Shown here: positions 50,068 through 59,276 of the stretch, one piece after another | Layout: each line of letters starts with the position of its first letter | How positions within the stretch are numbered: the first letter of the stretch is position 1 | Assembly: GCA_964451925.1 (NCBI GenBank) | Contig: CAYVKA010000012.1 | Coordinates: 29,493 to 93,492, forward strand | Length of the DNA: 64,000 bases | Source: Nevskia sp964451925 | GTDB taxonomy: Bacteria; Pseudomonadota; Gammaproteobacteria; Nevskiales; Nevskiaceae | Direction of reading: 5' to 3' | Notes under the pieces: model-generated | Seen by the model: only the letters and a program-made list of their open reading frames with translations | What the model was told of the DNA's origin: nothing | The model's database searches: none | Made by a program: the position numbers and the translations under genes

Positions 50068-52371
50068 TTAACGGATGGTGTATTCGGCATGGACGCAGCC
50101 GGGGTCGTCGGGCACCTTGCCAATGCTGAAGCCGAGACTGCGCGCCAGGTTCAGCATCGGCCGGTTTTCGGCCAGGATTTCGCCGAACACGGTGCCAATG
50201 CCGCGGCGCCGCGCATGCGCCACGAACTGCTCCAGCAGGTGGCGGCCGAGCCCCAGACCGGTATGCTGCTTGTCCACCAGCACCGCGAATTCGGCGCGGG
50301 TGCCGTCCGGGTCGGCGGCGAGCGTGCCCATGCCGACGATGCAGTCGGTCTGCGCCTGCGGCAGGATCACCAGCGCCAGCTCGCGGTCGTAGTCGATCTG
50401 CGTCATGCGCGCAGCCAGGTCGTGGCTGAAGCTGCGGATGTAGGCGAAGAAGCGCAGCCGCACCGTTTCCGGGTCCAGCCCCTGCAGCAGGCGCAGCACC
50501 GCCGGCTCGTCGTCCGGCCGCACCGCGCGCACCGTGTAGCGCTGGGTCCCGCGCTGCAGGTTCTGCGTCAGCGCCGCGGGGTAGGGCGCCAGCGCCAGCC
50601 GCGCGCGCTCCGGCAGGATCTCTTCGCCGAGCAGCAGCTGCGTCTCGCCCTGCTGACACTGCGCCACACCGTGGTAGACGCACAGCTGCAGCTTCAGCTC
50701 CGCCAGCAGCGGCTGGTCCAGCGCGAACTGGCCGATGCGCACCAACGCCAGGGCCAATGCCTCCAGATCCGGGGTTGCGATGTCGGCGTCGGCGCGCAGC
50801 CCGGCGTCGGCCAGCACGCGCCGCGCCAGCAACGGGTCCAGCGGCATGAAGCCCTGGCCGGTGGCGGCGGCCAGGCCGGGGGCGAGCGGCGTGGCGCTCA
50901 GGTGCAGGCCCAGTTCGGCATGGCGCAGCACACGCACTTCCAGGCGCAGGTCCTTGCGTGGCCGCAGCACGCGGCTGTCGATGCCGTACGCGGCCAGCAG
51001 CGGTGCCGCATCGGCGCCGCGCACTTGGTGCTGGCCGGCTTCGAGCAGCTGGCGCAGGCGCCGCTCGGTGTCGGCGGCGTCGGTCGGCGCGGTGGGGCCG
51101 CGCGGCGGTGTCTGCGTCAGCAGCTCGCGGTTGCGGCCGTACTCCCAGCGGTAGCGCACGGCGCGCGCCGCCGCGTCGGGCGAGGTGAAGGTGGCGAGGT
51201 TGGCCTCGGCGCTGAGCTTGCGCGCCGGCAGCGCCGTTTCCAGCCCCAGCCACACGGTCAGCAGGCGCTCGTCGAAGCGCGCCTTGACCAGCTCCGCCGC
51301 CACCGCCTCGTGGCTGTGCTCGGCCGCCGGGCTGCGGATGAACAGCACCAGGTCCACCTCGCGGTCGGCCAGGAATTCGCGCAGCGCGGCGATCACCACT
51401 TGCGGTGCCTGCTCGCCGATGTCGGCGCCGCCGCCGAGCTGTTTCAGCGCCGGCGCCAGGGCGCGCACGCGGTCCCAGCAGGCGGCATCGGGCGCGGCGG
51501 CCTGCAGGCTGTGGCGCAGCACCGCGTCCACGCCCAGTGCGCAGATGCCGGAGCCGTTGCTGACCACCAGCACCCGTGCCTGGCGCAGCGGCGGCAGGCG
51601 GTGCAGCGCGGCGAAGGCGTCGAACAGCGCCGGCAGGCTCAGGCACTCCACCATGCCGGCGCGGGCGAAAGCGGCCGAGCGCACCGGGTCGGGGCCTTTG
51701 CCATGCCAGTCGGCCAGCCGTGTCTGCAACGCCACCACCGGCTTGGCGCGGGCGCAGGCGCGCGCCGCCGACATGAACTTGCGCGCGCCGCGGATGCGCC
51801 CCACCTCCAGCGCCACGGCGCGGGTGTCGGGGTCGAGCGCGGCGTAGTCGAGCAGGTCGGCGATGTCGACATCGCTCTCGCCGCCGGTCACCGCCACCCA
51901 GGAGAAACCGAAGCGGCGTCCGGTGGCCCAGTCGATGGCGGCGGAGGCCACCGACTGCGACTGCACGATCAGCGCCAGTGAGCCGGGCAGCAGCGCCGCC
52001 GGCAGGGTGGTGGCGTTGAGCCGGCGGCGCGGGTTGAGGATGCCGGGGCTGCGTGGCCCGAGCAGACGCGTGGTGTGGATGCGCGCGGCCTGCAGCAGCG
52101 CCGTGGAGGGGCGCACGGCGTGCGGCCAGATCAGCGCGCGGCAGCCGTTGGCGGCGAGCTGTCCCAGCCGCTCGTAGTTCAGCTGGTCGGGATCGGCGAC
52201 TATGCCTAGCGTTTCGCCGCCGCCGAGCTGCTGCATCGACTCGGCCAGCAGGCCCTCAGGCGCGGCATGGCGCAAGTTGCTGACCAGTTGCTGGGCGGTG
52301 GTGCCCACCGGTTCCCCCAGCAGCAGCACCCGCCCGGGCTTGAAGTAAGCCTGCAGGTTGCGGATGGTCAC
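50068..52371 (-). CDS. Pat-like acyl-CoA synthetase/GNAT fusion with shortened ATP-grasp part
   Basis: This 767-residue protein has an N-terminal CoA-binding and succinyl-CoA-ligase-like region (residues 1-440: RVLLLGEPVGTTAQQLVSNLRH, FGFSWVAVTGGESDVDIADLL) and a C-terminal GNAT acetyltransferase domain (about residues 610-767, with QHTGLGLGRHLLEQ as acetyl-CoA loop). Protein lysine acetyltransferases such as Pat/PatZ have this order but are about 880-900 residues with a full ATP-grasp domain. Here only about 130 residues lie between the halves. Start GTG 52371 overlaps the deacetylase stop, so it is coupled to that gene. Confidence 0.85.
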   Translation of the reverse strand: MTIRNLQAYFKPGRVLLLGEPVGTTAQQLVSNLRHAAPEGLLAESMQQLGGGETLGIVADPDQLNYERLGQLAANGCRALIWPHAVRPSTALLQAARIHTTRLLGPRSPGILNPRRRLNATTLPAALLPGSLALIVQSQSVASAAIDWATGRRFGFSWVAVTGGESDVDIADLLDYAALDPDTRAVALEVGRIRGARKFMSAARACARAKPVVALQTRLADWHGKGPDPVRSAAFARAGMVECLSLPALFDAFAALHRLPPLRQARVLVVSNGSGICALGVDAVLRHSLQAAAPDAACWDRVRALAPALKQLGGGADIGEQAPQVVIAALREFLADREVDLVLFIRSPAAEHSHEAVAAELVKARFDERLLTVWLGLETALPARKLSAEANLATFTSPDAAARAVRYRWEYGRNRELLTQTPPRGPTAPTDAADTERRLRQLLEAGQHQVRGADAAPLLAAYGIDSRVLRPRKDLRLEVRVLRHAELGLHLSATPLAPGLAAATGQGFMPLDPLLARRVLADAGLRADADIATPDLEALALALVRIGQFALDQPLLAELKLQLCVYHGVAQCQQGETQLLLGEEILPERARLALAPYPAALTQNLQRGTQRYTVRAVRPDDEPAVLRLLQGLDPETVRLRFFAYIRSFSHDLAARMTQIDYDRELALVILPQAQTDCIVGMGTLAADPDGTRAEFAVLVDKQHTGLGLGRHLLEQFVAHARRRGIGTVFGEILAENRPMLNLARSLGFSIGKVPDDPGCVHAEYTIR

Positions 52372-53315
52372 AGAATCATGTCGCCGCTGAGGAAGGGCTG
52401 CAGGAAGCGTTCGACGCTGCGCGCCAGCGCGTGCAGGGAGTAGCCGCCTTCCAGTGTCGCCACCACCCGTCCGGGGCAGCAGCGTTCCGCCACGTCCTGG
52501 ATCTGCGCGGCGATCCAGGAATAGTCGTCGTAGCCCAGGCGCAGGTCGGCCAGCGGATCCTCGGCGTGGGCGTCGAACCCGGCCGAGACCAGGATCAGCT
52601 GCGGTTTTTGCTCCAGCATGCGGCCCAGCCAGCGGCTGCGCACTGCGCTGCGGAATTCCTCGCTGCCGGCGCCGGGCGGCAGCGCCACGTCGACCCGGTT
52701 GGCCTGGTTGGCGCGGCTCTCCCAGTAGGGGTAGAGCGGGTGCTGGTAGGTGGAGTACAGCACTACACGGGGATCGCCGGCGAAGATATCGGCGGTGCCG
52801 TTGCCGTAGTGCACGTCGAAATCGAGGATGGCGACGCGTTCCAGGCCCTGCGCCAGCGCATGCGCGGCGGCAACCGCCACATTGTTGAAGAAGCAGAAGC
52901 CCATGGCGCGGGTGCGCTCGGCATGGTGGCCCGGGGGGCGTACGGCGCAGAAAGCCAGCCCGGCCTGCTCCGCCAGTACCAGCTCGACCGCTTTCACCGC
53001 GGCGCCGGCGGCGTGCAGTGCGGCTTCGGCGGTGTGCGGACCCTGGGCCGTATCCGGATCGTGCCATACCGGGCCGTGCGCGGTGTCGGCCTGCAGCACG
53101 CGCTCGACATGGGCGCGGTCGTGCGCGCGCAGCAGCTGCGCCGTGGCGGCGGCGGGGGCTTCCAGCTGCTGCATGAAGTCGAGCAGGCCGCTGCGGCGCA
53201 GGTGGTCTTCGATCGCCTGGAGCCGCTGCGGGCATTCCGGGTGGCCCTCGCCCATATCGTGCCGCAACGACGACGGATGGGTAATCCAGGCGACGGGGCG
53301 GAATGGAATCACCAT
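52368..53315 (-). CDS. histone-deacetylase-family protein (class II-like amidohydrolase)
   Basis: This 315-residue zinc enzyme has the HDAC motifs: RPPGHHAERTRAMGFCFFNN with the tandem His, ILDFDVHYGNGTADIF with the metal Asp and His, LVSAGFDAHAEDPL with the second metal Asp, and ATLEGGYSLHALARS. These remove acetyl groups from lysines or polyamines. Overlaps the acyltransferase gene by GTGA, which suggests an acetylation/deacetylation pair. Start ATG 53315 follows the conserved N-terminus (RPVAWITHPSSLRHDMGEGHPECPQR). Confidence 0.92.
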   Translation of the reverse strand: MVIPFRPVAWITHPSSLRHDMGEGHPECPQRLQAIEDHLRRSGLLDFMQQLEAPAAATAQLLRAHDRAHVERVLQADTAHGPVWHDPDTAQGPHTAEAALHAAGAAVKAVELVLAEQAGLAFCAVRPPGHHAERTRAMGFCFFNNVAVAAAHALAQGLERVAILDFDVHYGNGTADIFAGDPRVVLYSTYQHPLYPYWESRANQANRVDVALPPGAGSEEFRSAVRSRWLGRMLEQKPQLILVSAGFDAHAEDPLADLRLGYDDYSWIAAQIQDVAERCCPGRVVATLEGGYSLHALARSVERFLQPFLSGDMIL

Positions 53316-53528
53316 GGGGCGGCGGCTGCTCCTGTTTGCGCCGGCTTGTCGGCGCCGGCGGCCCGCACAGTGTAGCGCCGCCGCGTCCGTGCCGGCGCCG
53401 GCGGACCCTCCCCAGGGCACCGGGGGCAGGTGAGGCGCGCGGAGCATCCTCCGCGCCGGGGTCAGTCAAGTAAACTGCGTCCAAGTGCCGCGGCAGGTGG
53501 CACGTTCCCGGGGAGGACAACGGAAGCC

Positions 53529-54947
53529 ATGAACAAGACGCGCAAGGCCGAGACCAAGCTGTCGCAACAGCATCCGCAGCAACCTTATCTGTTGCCGGTG
53601 GAGGACCGTCTGGCGGCGGGCAAGGCCCTGCGCGACCGCTGCCCGCGCAAGTCCCACGCGCACTGGAAGGCACCCGCGCGGCGCGCCGACCCGATCGATC
53701 TGCTGGAGTCCACCAGCAAGGGGCGGCTGCCCAAGCTGCTGCCGCTGCGCTATGGCCGCATGATGGTGTCGCCGTTCACCTTCTACCGCGGCGCCGCCGC
53801 GGTGATGGCCAACGACCTGGCCGGTACGGCTACCACCGGACTCAAGCTGCAGGCTTGCGGAGACTGTCACCTGCTCAACTTCGGCGGTTTCGCCACGCCG
53901 GAGCGCAAGCTGGTGTTCGACATCAACGATTTCGACGAGACCTCGATCGCCTGGTGGGAATGGGACGTGAAGCGCCTGGCGGCCAGCTTCGTGCTGGCCG
54001 GGCGTTCCAACGGCTTCGACGACGACGACAGCCGCGAGGCGGCGTGGTGGGCGGTGCGTTCCTACCGCAAGCGCATGGCCGTTTTCGCCGAGATGTCGGT
54101 GCTGGAGGCCTGGTATGCGGCGATCGACCTGGAGGAGCTGATCGAGGGCGGCGAAGGCCGCGAGTTCGGCTACTTCGACCAGAACAAGATCGAAGAAGCC
54201 ATCTCCAAGTCGGCGCACGCCCATGAGCTGGCCAAGCTGACCTACATCAGCGGCGATCAGCCGCGCATCAGCGACGACCCGCCGCTGATTTTCCATGCCG
54301 AGGATGTGCAGCACGACCGCCACTACCGCGCCGAGGTGATGCACGCCATCCGTCACTACATGGATTCGCTGCAGCCGTCGCGGCGGCTGCTGATGGAGCG
54401 CTACAAGGTGGTCGATGTGGCGATGAAGGTGGTGGGCGTGGGCAGCGTCGGCACCGAGTGCGGTGTGATCCTGTTGATGTCGGGCAACGGCGATTCGCTG
54501 TTCCTGCAATACAAGCAGGCGATGACTTCGGTGCTGGAGCCCTACGCCGGCGTCAGCGCCTACGCCAATCACGCCCAGCGCGTGGTGACGGGGCAGCAGA
54601 TCATGCAGACCGCCAGCGATCTGTTCCTGGGCTGGACCCAGGGTGACGATGGCCGCTGCTTTTACATCCGCCAGCTGCGCGACGTGAAGGTCAAGCCGAT
54701 GATCGAGGGCATGCGCCCGAACAACATGCGCAACTACGCCAAGGCCTGCGGCTGGGCGCTGGCGCGCGCGCATGCGCGTTCGGCGGATGCGGTGACACTG
54801 TCCGGTTACCTGGGCTCGGGCGAGGCGTTCGAGGATGCGTTGACCGAGTTCGCGGCGCACTACGCCGACCAGAGCGAGCGCGACCATGCCTTGCTGCGCA
54901 AGGCGATCCGCGCCGGGCGCATCGAGGCGCTGTCGGAAGCCGGCTGA
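53529..54947 (+). CDS. DUF2252-family protein
   Basis: This 472-residue protein matches DUF2252: ADPIDLLESTSKGRLPKLLPLRYGRMMVSPFTFYRGAAAVMANDL, GDCHLLNFGGFATPERKLVFDINDFDET, ending with WALARAHARSADA. The family has a kinase-like fold (GDxHxxN and DINDFDE are kinase-like catalytic signatures) but no known substrate. Divergent from the deacetylase operon. Confidence 0.9.
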   Translation: MNKTRKAETKLSQQHPQQPYLLPVEDRLAAGKALRDRCPRKSHAHWKAPARRADPIDLLESTSKGRLPKLLPLRYGRMMVSPFTFYRGAAAVMANDLAGTATTGLKLQACGDCHLLNFGGFATPERKLVFDINDFDETSIAWWEWDVKRLAASFVLAGRSNGFDDDDSREAAWWAVRSYRKRMAVFAEMSVLEAWYAAIDLEELIEGGEGREFGYFDQNKIEEAISKSAHAHELAKLTYISGDQPRISDDPPLIFHAEDVQHDRHYRAEVMHAIRHYMDSLQPSRRLLMERYKVVDVAMKVVGVGSVGTECGVILLMSGNGDSLFLQYKQAMTSVLEPYAGVSAYANHAQRVVTGQQIMQTASDLFLGWTQGDDGRCFYIRQLRDVKVKPMIEGMRPNNMRNYAKACGWALARAHARSADAVTLSGYLGSGEAFEDALTEFAAHYADQSERDHALLRKAIRAGRIEALSEAG

Positions 54948-55030
54948 CCCTCCCGGGCGCCCGCCGGCCATGGCGGGCGCGATTTTTGCGTTAGCCCAAT
55001 CCCAGACTCTTCATCCTGGGAGGGCGGACT

Positions 55031-55606
55031 ATGGCAGTCCTGTCCGGTTCGATCGCTGCACAACTTGCGCCCGATGACGAGGCGGCGCGCCGCCCGGTTG
55101 ACGGCGCGATGCGCTCCGAACTGGTGCGCCGCCTGTTCGAGGAGCACAACCGCGCCCTGATCCGTTTCCTCCAGGCCAAGCTCAGCTCCGAGGCGGAGGC
55201 GCAGGAAGTGGCGCAGGAAGCCTATGTGCGGCTGCTGCGCCTGGAAGACGCTTCGGCGATGAGTTTCCTGCGGGCGCACCTGTTTTCCATCGCCGCCAAT
55301 CTGGCGGTGGACCGGCTGCGCCACCGCCAGGTGTGCGAGCGCAACGCGCCGCAGGACCTGTTCGAGGACCTGCTGAACCGGCCGGGTCCGGACCGCGAGG
55401 TGCTGGGGCAGCAGGAGCTGGAAGTGGTCAAGGCGGCGCTGAAAAAACTTCCGGAAAAGTGCCGTCGCGCGTTCCTGCTACATGTATTCGAGGGCCATAG
55501 CGTGCGCGAGATCGCCGAAACGATGCAGTTGACGGATCGCATGATCCGGCATTACGTCGCGCGTGCGCTGACCGTGTGCCGCGAGTGCCTCGACCAAAAC
55601 CAATAA
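55031..55606 (+). CDS. FecI-like ECF RNA polymerase sigma factor
   Basis: This 191-residue protein has region 2 EHNRALIRFLQAKLSSEAEAQEVAQEAYVRLLRLED (about residues 37-73) and region 4 HTH LPEKCRRAFLLHVFEGHSVREIAETMQLTDRMI (about 142-175). GGGAGGG lies six bases before the ATG. Followed by its FecR partner after 28 bases. It shares wording with the island's sigma factor at 19690 (EHNRAL, EVAQEAYVRLL, KCRRAFLL), so the two are paralogs of one subgroup. Confidence 0.93.
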   Translation: MAVLSGSIAAQLAPDDEAARRPVDGAMRSELVRRLFEEHNRALIRFLQAKLSSEAEAQEVAQEAYVRLLRLEDASAMSFLRAHLFSIAANLAVDRLRHRQVCERNAPQDLFEDLLNRPGPDREVLGQQELEVVKAALKKLPEKCRRAFLLHVFEGHSVREIAETMQLTDRMIRHYVARALTVCRECLDQNQ

Positions 55607-55634
55607 GATTCAATGCTCGCTGGAGGAGCGACGC

Positions 55635-56717
55635 ATGAACGCGGGTGACAATTTCAAGGTGCCGCCGCTGGAACAGGCCAGCCTGTGGTGGGTGCGGCTG
55701 CGCGACGATGACGTGACGCCGGAGGAAATCGGCCGCTGGCTGGACTGGTGCCAGGACGATCCGGCCAACCTGCAGGCGTTCGAGGACGTCGAACGCCTCG
55801 GCGGGAGGCTGGCCGCTCTGGATGCCGGCACCCGCGCCGCGCTGGTGCGCGATCTGCTGGACGAGCCGGTGGCGCGCAAGCGCCCGGCGGTGCGGCGCAC
55901 GCTGCCGACGCTGGCCGGTCTGGCGCTGGCGGCCGGCGTCGCCGCCGTGGTGCTTGGTGGCAGCCTGTGGCGGCCGCCGGCGGCATCCCGGGCGACGGAG
56001 CAGCAGTCGGCATCCTACGTCACGCGCAAGGCGCAGAGCCAGGACGTGAACCTGGTGGACGGGTCGCACGTGGCCATCGGCGCCGATTCCACGCTGGCGG
56101 TGAATTACACCGCGGCGCTGCGCAACCTGCAGCTGGGCAACGGCGAAGCCTATTTCGAGGTGCAGCACAACCCGGACCGGCCCTTCGTGGTGCAGGCCGG
56201 GCGCCTCAAGGTGGTCGCCGTCGGCACCGCCTTCAATATCCGCAAGACCGGCGACAAGGTGGAAGTGATCGTCACCCACGGCGCGGTCGACGTCGAGGAC
56301 GCCAGCCTGCTGCCCGCAGGCGGGCGCAGTCCGACGCTGCCCAAGGATGGTGTGATCCGCGTCGCCGCCGGGCAGCTGGTGGTGGCGGATCGCGGCAGTC
56401 CGAGCCTGACGGTGCGGCCGGCCGACAAGGACGCGGCGGTATCCTGGCGTCGCGGCAGCATGAGCTTCCTCGACGAGGACCTGGCCCTGGTGGTGGCCAA
56501 CCTGAATCGTTATTCCGGGCATGAGGTGAGCATCGCCGATGCCTCGCTCGACCACCTGCGCTTCACCGGCTCGGTGCTGCAGGGGCACGAGGCGGAATGG
56601 CTGGCGGCGATCCAGAAAGTGTTCCCGGTGACGGTGCGCGAGTCGGCCGACGGACGCGTGCTGCTGTACCGCCGCGCCGAGGCGCGCGGCGCGGGTGTCG
56701 TGGACGGCCACGGTTAG
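55635..56717 (+). CDS. FecR-family anti-sigma/sensor protein
   Basis: This 360-residue protein has a cytoplasmic domain (QASLWWVRLRDDDVTPEEIGRWLDWCQDDPANLQAFEDVERLG), a membrane segment at about residues 92-115 and a periplasmic FecR domain (LVDGSHVAIGADSTLAVNY, GEAYFEVQHNPDRPFVVQAGRLKVVAVGTAFN). A C-terminal STN-like part follows (FLDEDLALVVANLNRYSGHEVSI). It likely relays signal from the STN domain of the receptor at 59986 to the sigma factor. Confidence 0.93.
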   Translation: MNAGDNFKVPPLEQASLWWVRLRDDDVTPEEIGRWLDWCQDDPANLQAFEDVERLGGRLAALDAGTRAALVRDLLDEPVARKRPAVRRTLPTLAGLALAAGVAAVVLGGSLWRPPAASRATEQQSASYVTRKAQSQDVNLVDGSHVAIGADSTLAVNYTAALRNLQLGNGEAYFEVQHNPDRPFVVQAGRLKVVAVGTAFNIRKTGDKVEVIVTHGAVDVEDASLLPAGGRSPTLPKDGVIRVAAGQLVVADRGSPSLTVRPADKDAAVSWRRGSMSFLDEDLALVVANLNRYSGHEVSIADASLDHLRFTGSVLQGHEAEWLAAIQKVFPVTVRESADGRVLLYRRAEARGAGVVDGHG

Positions 56718-56900
56718 GCGCCGCTGCGCCTGGCCGCGGCCGGGCGTCCCCTCTCAATCCATTGCATACTGGCCCGGTCCGCCCTGCGGAGCGGGCGGGC
56801 GCCGTTTTGTCCTTCACGTTGGGCCTGGACGGCTTTGCGCACCATGCGTACTTGATTTCCGCTTTGTGGTTTTCGGCCGTTCTTCAATGGACCCTCTTTT

Positions 56901-57101
56901 ATGGCGGACCCCATGAGCGAACGCAGCGAAAGAAAGCGCGGCCTGCTCGCCGACGCGGCGACGCGCCTGTACCGGCGCGGCTTTACCTACCGCGAAATTT
57001 CCGGTCAGATGGGCATCACTGTTGCGGCCGTGCGCTCGCATGTGCGCGCCGGACTGGAGGATGCGCCGGCGCGCGCGCGGCAACTGCGGCAGATGGCTTG
57101 A
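56901..57101 (+). CDS. small helix-turn-helix protein
   Basis: This 66-residue protein is almost wholly an HTH: TRLYRRGFTYREISGQMGITVAAVRSHVRAGL, similar to the region-4 type HTH of sigma factors and LuxR proteins. MSERSERK (56913) is an alternative start. Between FecR and the amine oxidase gene it may modulate the cluster; a role as an anti-/co-regulator is inference. Confidence 0.7.
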   Translation: MADPMSERSERKRGLLADAATRLYRRGFTYREISGQMGITVAAVRSHVRAGLEDAPARARQLRQMA

Positions 57102-57184
57102 GCCTCATCCAAGATACTTAGCGGTATTTGATCGGCGGGACGGCGCGGCGCGCCGCGAAACTTCAAGTACAACAGGGAGAACTT

Positions 57185-58780
57185 ATGAGCGGTGCGGGAA
57201 ATGGCTCGATGAGCCGGCGGGAACTGCTGATGATGATCGGCGCGGCGGCGGGCAGTTCGGTGGCTTACCGCGCCATGGCCAGCATGGACCTGGTGCCGGA
57301 GTCGGATTACAAGGGTCCGATCAAACTGGAGGGCGATCCCAAGGGCGCCTCGGTGCTGATCCTCGGCGCCGGCCTGGCCGGGCTGGTGGCGGCGCTGGAG
57401 CTGCGCAAGGCCGGCTATAAGGTGCAGCTGCTGGAGTACAACCAGCGCGTTGGCGGCCGCAACTGGACGCTGCGTGGCGGCGACAGCTACACCGAGCTGG
57501 GCGGCTTCGAGCAGAAGTGCGAGTTCGATCCGGGCCTGTATCTGAACCCCGGGCCATGGCGGCTGCCGTACCACCACAACGCCATCCTCGACTACTGCAA
57601 GCGGCTGGGGGTGACGCTGGAGCCGTTCACCCAGGTCAACTACAACGCCTACCTGCATTCGTCCAAGGCCTTCGGCGGCAAGCCGCAGCGCTATCGCCAC
57701 CTGCAGGCGGACTTCAACGGTGGCGTGGCCGAGCTGCTGGCCAAATCCACCAAGCAGAAGAAGCTGGACCAGATGGTATCGAAGGAGGACCGCGAGATCC
57801 TGCTGGAGTCGCTGAAGAACTGGGGCGCGCTGGAGAAGGACTACAGCTACCGCATGGGGCTGGCTTCGAGCGGCCGCCGCGGCTGGGCGCACGACCCCAA
57901 CGGCGGCACCATCGGCATGCCCGAGCCGTCCAAGCCGATCGCGCTCGACCAGATCCTCAAGTCCGGGCTGTGGCGTTACCTGGTGCACGGCCACATCTAC
58001 GAATTCCAGACCACGCTGTTCCAGCCCGTGGGCGGCATGGACATGATCTCCAAGGCCTTTGCCCGCGAGGTGGGCGACCTGGTGCGCTTCAACTGCAAGG
58101 TCACCGCCATCAAGCAGGACGCGCAGAAAGTCACCGTGAGCTATGTCGACAGCAAGGCCGGCGGCGCGCCGACGCAGGTCAGCGCCGACTGGTGCCTGTG
58201 CACCATTCCGGCTTCGGTGCTGAGCCAGATCGACCTCGATGCCAGCGCGCCGATGCACGATGCCATCAACGCGCTGCCGTACGAGGCTTCGGTCAAGGTT
58301 GGCCTGCAGGCCAAGAGGCGCTTCTGGGAACAGGACGAAAGCATCTACGGCGGCGTCACCTTCACCGACCTGCCCAACGGCATGATCGGCTATCCCAACA
58401 CCGGCTATTTCGGCTCCGGCAAGGGCGTGCTGCTCGGCGCCTACACCTTCGGTCCCAACGCCTACGAGTTCACCGCGCTGCCGCCACAGGAGCGGGTGCG
58501 CAAGGCGATCGAGTTCGGTGCGCAGATCCATCCGCAGTACAAGGACGAGATCGAGAACGGCATCGCCGTCGGCTGGCACCGGGTGCCGTGGATCCTCGGC
58601 TGCGCCGGCGCCTGGACCGAGGAGAAGCGCAAGCTGCACTACGCCGACATCTGCAAGATCGACGGCCGCTTGCTGCTGGCGGGCGAGCACGTGTCCTACA
58701 TCCCGGCCTGGCAGGAAGGTGCCATCACCTCCTCGCTCAATGCCATTTCGCGCCTGCACCAGCGCGTGGTGAACGGCTGA
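57185..58780 (+). CDS. Tat-exported flavin monoamine oxidase-family enzyme
   Basis: This 531-residue enzyme has a twin-arginine-type leader (SRRELLMMIGAAAGSS), then an FAD-binding Rossmann start VLILGAGLAGLVAALELRKAGYKVQLLEYNQRVGGR (about residues 57-92) and a C-terminal FAD site LLLAGEHVSYIPAWQEGAITSSLNA. The family oxidises amines to imines; members such as NicA2 pass electrons to a cytochrome c rather than to oxygen. Here a cytochrome c and a RidA protein follow directly, supporting dehydrogenase use in the periplasm. GGGAGAAC precedes the start. Substrate unknown. Confidence 0.9.
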   Translation: MSGAGNGSMSRRELLMMIGAAAGSSVAYRAMASMDLVPESDYKGPIKLEGDPKGASVLILGAGLAGLVAALELRKAGYKVQLLEYNQRVGGRNWTLRGGDSYTELGGFEQKCEFDPGLYLNPGPWRLPYHHNAILDYCKRLGVTLEPFTQVNYNAYLHSSKAFGGKPQRYRHLQADFNGGVAELLAKSTKQKKLDQMVSKEDREILLESLKNWGALEKDYSYRMGLASSGRRGWAHDPNGGTIGMPEPSKPIALDQILKSGLWRYLVHGHIYEFQTTLFQPVGGMDMISKAFAREVGDLVRFNCKVTAIKQDAQKVTVSYVDSKAGGAPTQVSADWCLCTIPASVLSQIDLDASAPMHDAINALPYEASVKVGLQAKRRFWEQDESIYGGVTFTDLPNGMIGYPNTGYFGSGKGVLLGAYTFGPNAYEFTALPPQERVRKAIEFGAQIHPQYKDEIENGIAVGWHRVPWILGCAGAWTEEKRKLHYADICKIDGRLLLAGEHVSYIPAWQEGAITSSLNAISRLHQRVVNG

Positions 58781-58812
58781 TGCGCGCCTCCATCGGAAAC
58801 AAGGACCAGCAT

Positions 58813-59250
58813 ATGACCCCGACTTCCCTCAGTGCGCGGCTGGTGCTCTGCGCCGGACTGCTGCTAGGCCTGAGCGGCCCGGCGGCGCAGGCGCAGAACA
58901 CCGTCGATCATGCCTTCAGCAGCGGTTTCAAGTTCCAGGAGAGCGGCGGCGAAGCCATCTTCCAGGGCATCTGCCAGGGTTGCCACATGCCGCAGGCACA
59001 GGGCGCTGTCGGCGCCGGCGCCTATCCGGCCCTGGCCGGCAACCCGCGGCTGGCCTCCAAGGTGTATCCGGCCTACATGGTGGTTAACGGCAACAAGGCC
59101 ATGCCGAGCTTCGCCGCCATGCTCGACGACGAACAGGTGGCCGCGGTGGCCAACTACGTGCGCAGCCACTTTGGCAACAGCTATACCGATACGGTGACGC
59201 CGGCCGAGGTGAAGGCCTTGCGTCCGAAGCATCCCGCTGAATCCGAATGA
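58813..59250 (+). CDS. periplasmic class I cytochrome c
   Basis: This 145-residue protein has a signal peptide (LVLCAGLLLGLSGPAAQA) and a haem c site C54-QG-C57-H58 (GICQGCHMPQAQG). The distal methionine candidate is in NGNKAMPSF (about residue 97). AAGGAC lies before ATG 58813, which starts the signal peptide; ATG 58780 overlaps the oxidase stop and is the alternative. It is the likely electron acceptor for the adjacent flavoenzyme. Confidence 0.9.
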   Translation: MTPTSLSARLVLCAGLLLGLSGPAAQAQNTVDHAFSSGFKFQESGGEAIFQGICQGCHMPQAQGAVGAGAYPALAGNPRLASKVYPAYMVVNGNKAMPSFAAMLDDEQVAAVANYVRSHFGNSYTDTVTPAEVKALRPKHPAESE

Positions 59251-59276
59251 CATCCGTGGAAACCAGAGGAGTGACG

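Noticed and set aside
48599..51646. Very long open minus-strand frame giving a 1015-residue product
   Set aside because: The upstream two thirds are Arg/Ala/Pro/Gly-rich in the manner of a wrong frame in high-GC DNA and overlap the acyltransferase gene; the true cardiolipin synthase starts at 50026.
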